Below are positions 53,336 to 54,532 of a DNA stretch of 54,532 nucleotides, piece after piece. Below the pieces are notes generated by a model that was not told the DNA's origin, did not search any database, and was given only the letters and a program-made list of their open reading frames with translations. The position numbers and the translations under genes were made by a program. Each line of letters begins with the position of its first letter. Position 1 is the stretch's first letter. This DNA comes from an uncultured Haliea sp. GTDB lineage: Bacteria > Pseudomonadota > Gammaproteobacteria > Pseudomonadales > Halieaceae. The stretch covers positions 1 through 54,532 of the forward strand of contig CAJXWP010000013.1 in NCBI GenBank assembly GCA_913062625.1, given 5' to 3'.

Positions 53336-54532
53336 TTAAGAAACAGCCTCCGAATTGCGCAGTGGCTGCGGGCGCAACAAAATCATCAGGAATACTACAT
53401 TCAGAGCGGCGTAAATAAAAGCGGGCGCCAAGGCAATGCCACCCACGCCGTTACTCCAAAAGTACAACAGCAGTAAACCCACAGCGCCGAGCCGCAACCA
53501 CTCCCACTGCTGTAGCGTGTTAGCAGACCGGTCCTCTAACCATAGCGCCGTGGTCACAGCCGTTGCTAGTAATGTCGCCCACCCTGCAACGCCGTGCCAG
53601 TATGCAAACTCTGCACCCTGCATAGCGTCAAGCAGCAATGCGACAGACACGAGTTGGAAAAAGCAGTACGCCGACACCCACCGCCCCACCTTGGGATCGT
53701 AGCGTTTAAAATGGCTAAGGTCGGCCTTTTCGCGCGGGGAATAAAGCGCAACATCTGCAGGTCTCCAGCCCGTGCGGGCTACCCAGACTCTCAACTTGTC
53801 ACGCCAACGAACGGTCCTCCAACTGTCTTGAACCATATCAATATAGACATGCGTTAATGCCTTCACTGGGCTCCAGCTCTTGAGGGCACCACGAATACCA
53901 AAAACAGCAGGCTCGTCCTCCTGCTCTTCCTGGAACGTTCCGAACAGGCGATCCCAGAGTATAAATAGGCCGCCGTAGTTACAATCCATATACCGGTCGT
54001 TTTGAGCATGGTGTACCCGATGATTGGAAGGCGTAACAAAAATCCACTCGAACCAACCCAGCTTAGGAATATGTTCTGTGTGCACCCAGAACTGATAGAT
54101 CAAATTGATGGACCCGACTGTCACCACCACTTCCGCCGGAACCCCAAGCATGTACATGGGAACAAAAAAAACCCAACCAAGCAAAAATCCCGTGCTGGTT
54201 TGGCGCAGAGCGGTGGTCAGGTTGTAGTCCTCACTTTGGTGATGTGCTACGTGAGCCGCCCACAAAATAGTGCGCTCGTGACCCATGCGATGCAGCCAGT
54301 AGTAACAGAAGTCGTAAAACACCATGGCCAGCACCCAAGTGAACCAATGACGCGGATCCATCAGCGGCGTAGAGAAGTGGTCAGTGATCAAAAGGTAGAT
54401 CACGCCGCCCACGCCCAATGTAACAAAACGCTGCGCCTGACTGAGAACGCCCAGAAACAGACTACTGACGCTGTCATTCAGACGATAGGTGTTGCGCTGT
54501 TTAACCCAGCCATAAATTAACTCCAGCACAAT
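53336..54532 (-). CDS. Alkylglycerol monooxygenase-like membrane protein (partial, 5' end outside window)
   Basis: At least 398 codons are open to the right edge, so the start lies outside; a GTG near the edge is not trusted. The N-terminal half is a sterol-desaturase-type di-iron membrane domain: FYDFCYYWLHRMGHE, HVAHHQSEDYN and SNHRVHHAQNDRYMDCNYGG. The C-terminal half holds four further hydrophobic segments, the two-part build of alkylglycerol monooxygenase-like proteins. It would hydroxylate lipid substrates in the membrane with O2. It ends 5 bases from the convergent yaeQ stop. Confidence 0.86.
   Translation of the reverse strand: MVLELIYGWVKQRNTYRLNDSVSSLFLGVLSQAQRFVTLGVGGVIYLLITDHFSTPLMDPRHWFTWVLAMVFYDFCYYWLHRMGHERTILWAAHVAHHQSEDYNLTTALRQTSTGFLLGWVFFVPMYMLGVPAEVVVTVGSINLIYQFWVHTEHIPKLGWFEWIFVTPSNHRVHHAQNDRYMDCNYGGLFILWDRLFGTFQEEQEDEPAVFGIRGALKSWSPVKALTHVYIDMVQDSWRTVRWRDKLRVWVARTGWRPADVALYSPREKADLSHFKRYDPKVGRWVSAYCFFQLVSVALLLDAMQGAEFAYWHGVAGWATLLATAVTTALWLEDRSANTLQQWEWLRLGAVGLLLLYFWSNGVGGIALAPAFIYAALNVVFLMILLRPQPLRNSEAVS

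Overview
The window reads as a chromosomal segment of a Gammaproteobacterium. It has a single-chain aceE-aceF pyruvate dehydrogenase pair, FabV, MiaE, TusA, PurT, YaeQ, CoaX-BirA and a MerR-controlled liu operon. Its large content of CoA-thioester enzymes suggests a marine steroid- or lipid-degrading lineage (Cellvibrionales-like is my guess; it cannot be proven from this sequence alone). No rRNA, tRNA, CRISPR array, insertion sequence or prophage was seen.

Layout. (1) 1-10706, minus strand: a steroid C/D-ring operon reading fadD3-like ligase, two tandem Lrp/AsnC regulators, ipdA, ipdB, ipdC and an echA20-like gene cut by the left edge. It is preceded by a palindrome-bearing promoter region, two overlapping AhpD/CMD genes, a second acyl-CoA ligase, an MBL hydrolase and fabV. 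(2) 10890-12789, plus: miaE and a GT2-like glycosyltransferase. (3) 12884-21551, minus: aceF, aceE, a pitrilysin-like lipoprotein protease, an AI-2E/PerM transporter and a TusA-like protein. (4) 21643-26113, minus: an enoyl-CoA hydratase, a BASS (bile acid:sodium symporter) family transporter and a pair of acyl-CoA dehydrogenase subunits of which only one keeps a catalytic glutamate; this looks like a second steroid/bile-acid module. (5) 26534-28056: purT and a small membrane protein. (6) 28345-42811: an accessory catabolic island with two acyl-CoA ligases, an MFS transporter, a secreted ThuA-like protein, a cytochrome P450, an NTF2-like protein, an SDR, an aldehyde dehydrogenase, a 3-hydroxyisobutyrate-dehydrogenase-like enzyme, a double-MarR regulator, a membrane fatty acid hydroxylase, a CMD-like protein and an isomerase-like crotonase. 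(7) 42909-54532: an exported AspA/AstE-like protein, coaX-birA, the liuR-A-B-D-E leucine operon without liuC, yaeQ, and an alkylglycerol-monooxygenase-like membrane protein cut by the right edge.

How it fits together. Known steroid biochemistry predicts that FadD3 activates the C/D-ring acid HIP to its CoA ester and that EchA20, IpdC and IpdAB help open the remaining rings. The BASS transporter and the heteromeric ACAD could feed steroid acids into the same network. The island at 28-43 kb has the logic of terminal oxidation (P450 hydroxylation, alcohol and aldehyde dehydrogenation, CoA activation, isomerisation) of an unknown, probably isoprenoid or steroid-like, substrate. The most unusual features are the paired Lrp regulators inside the steroid operon, the two CMD proteins with complementary active-site losses, and the fused double-MarR regulator facing a compact three-half-site operator.
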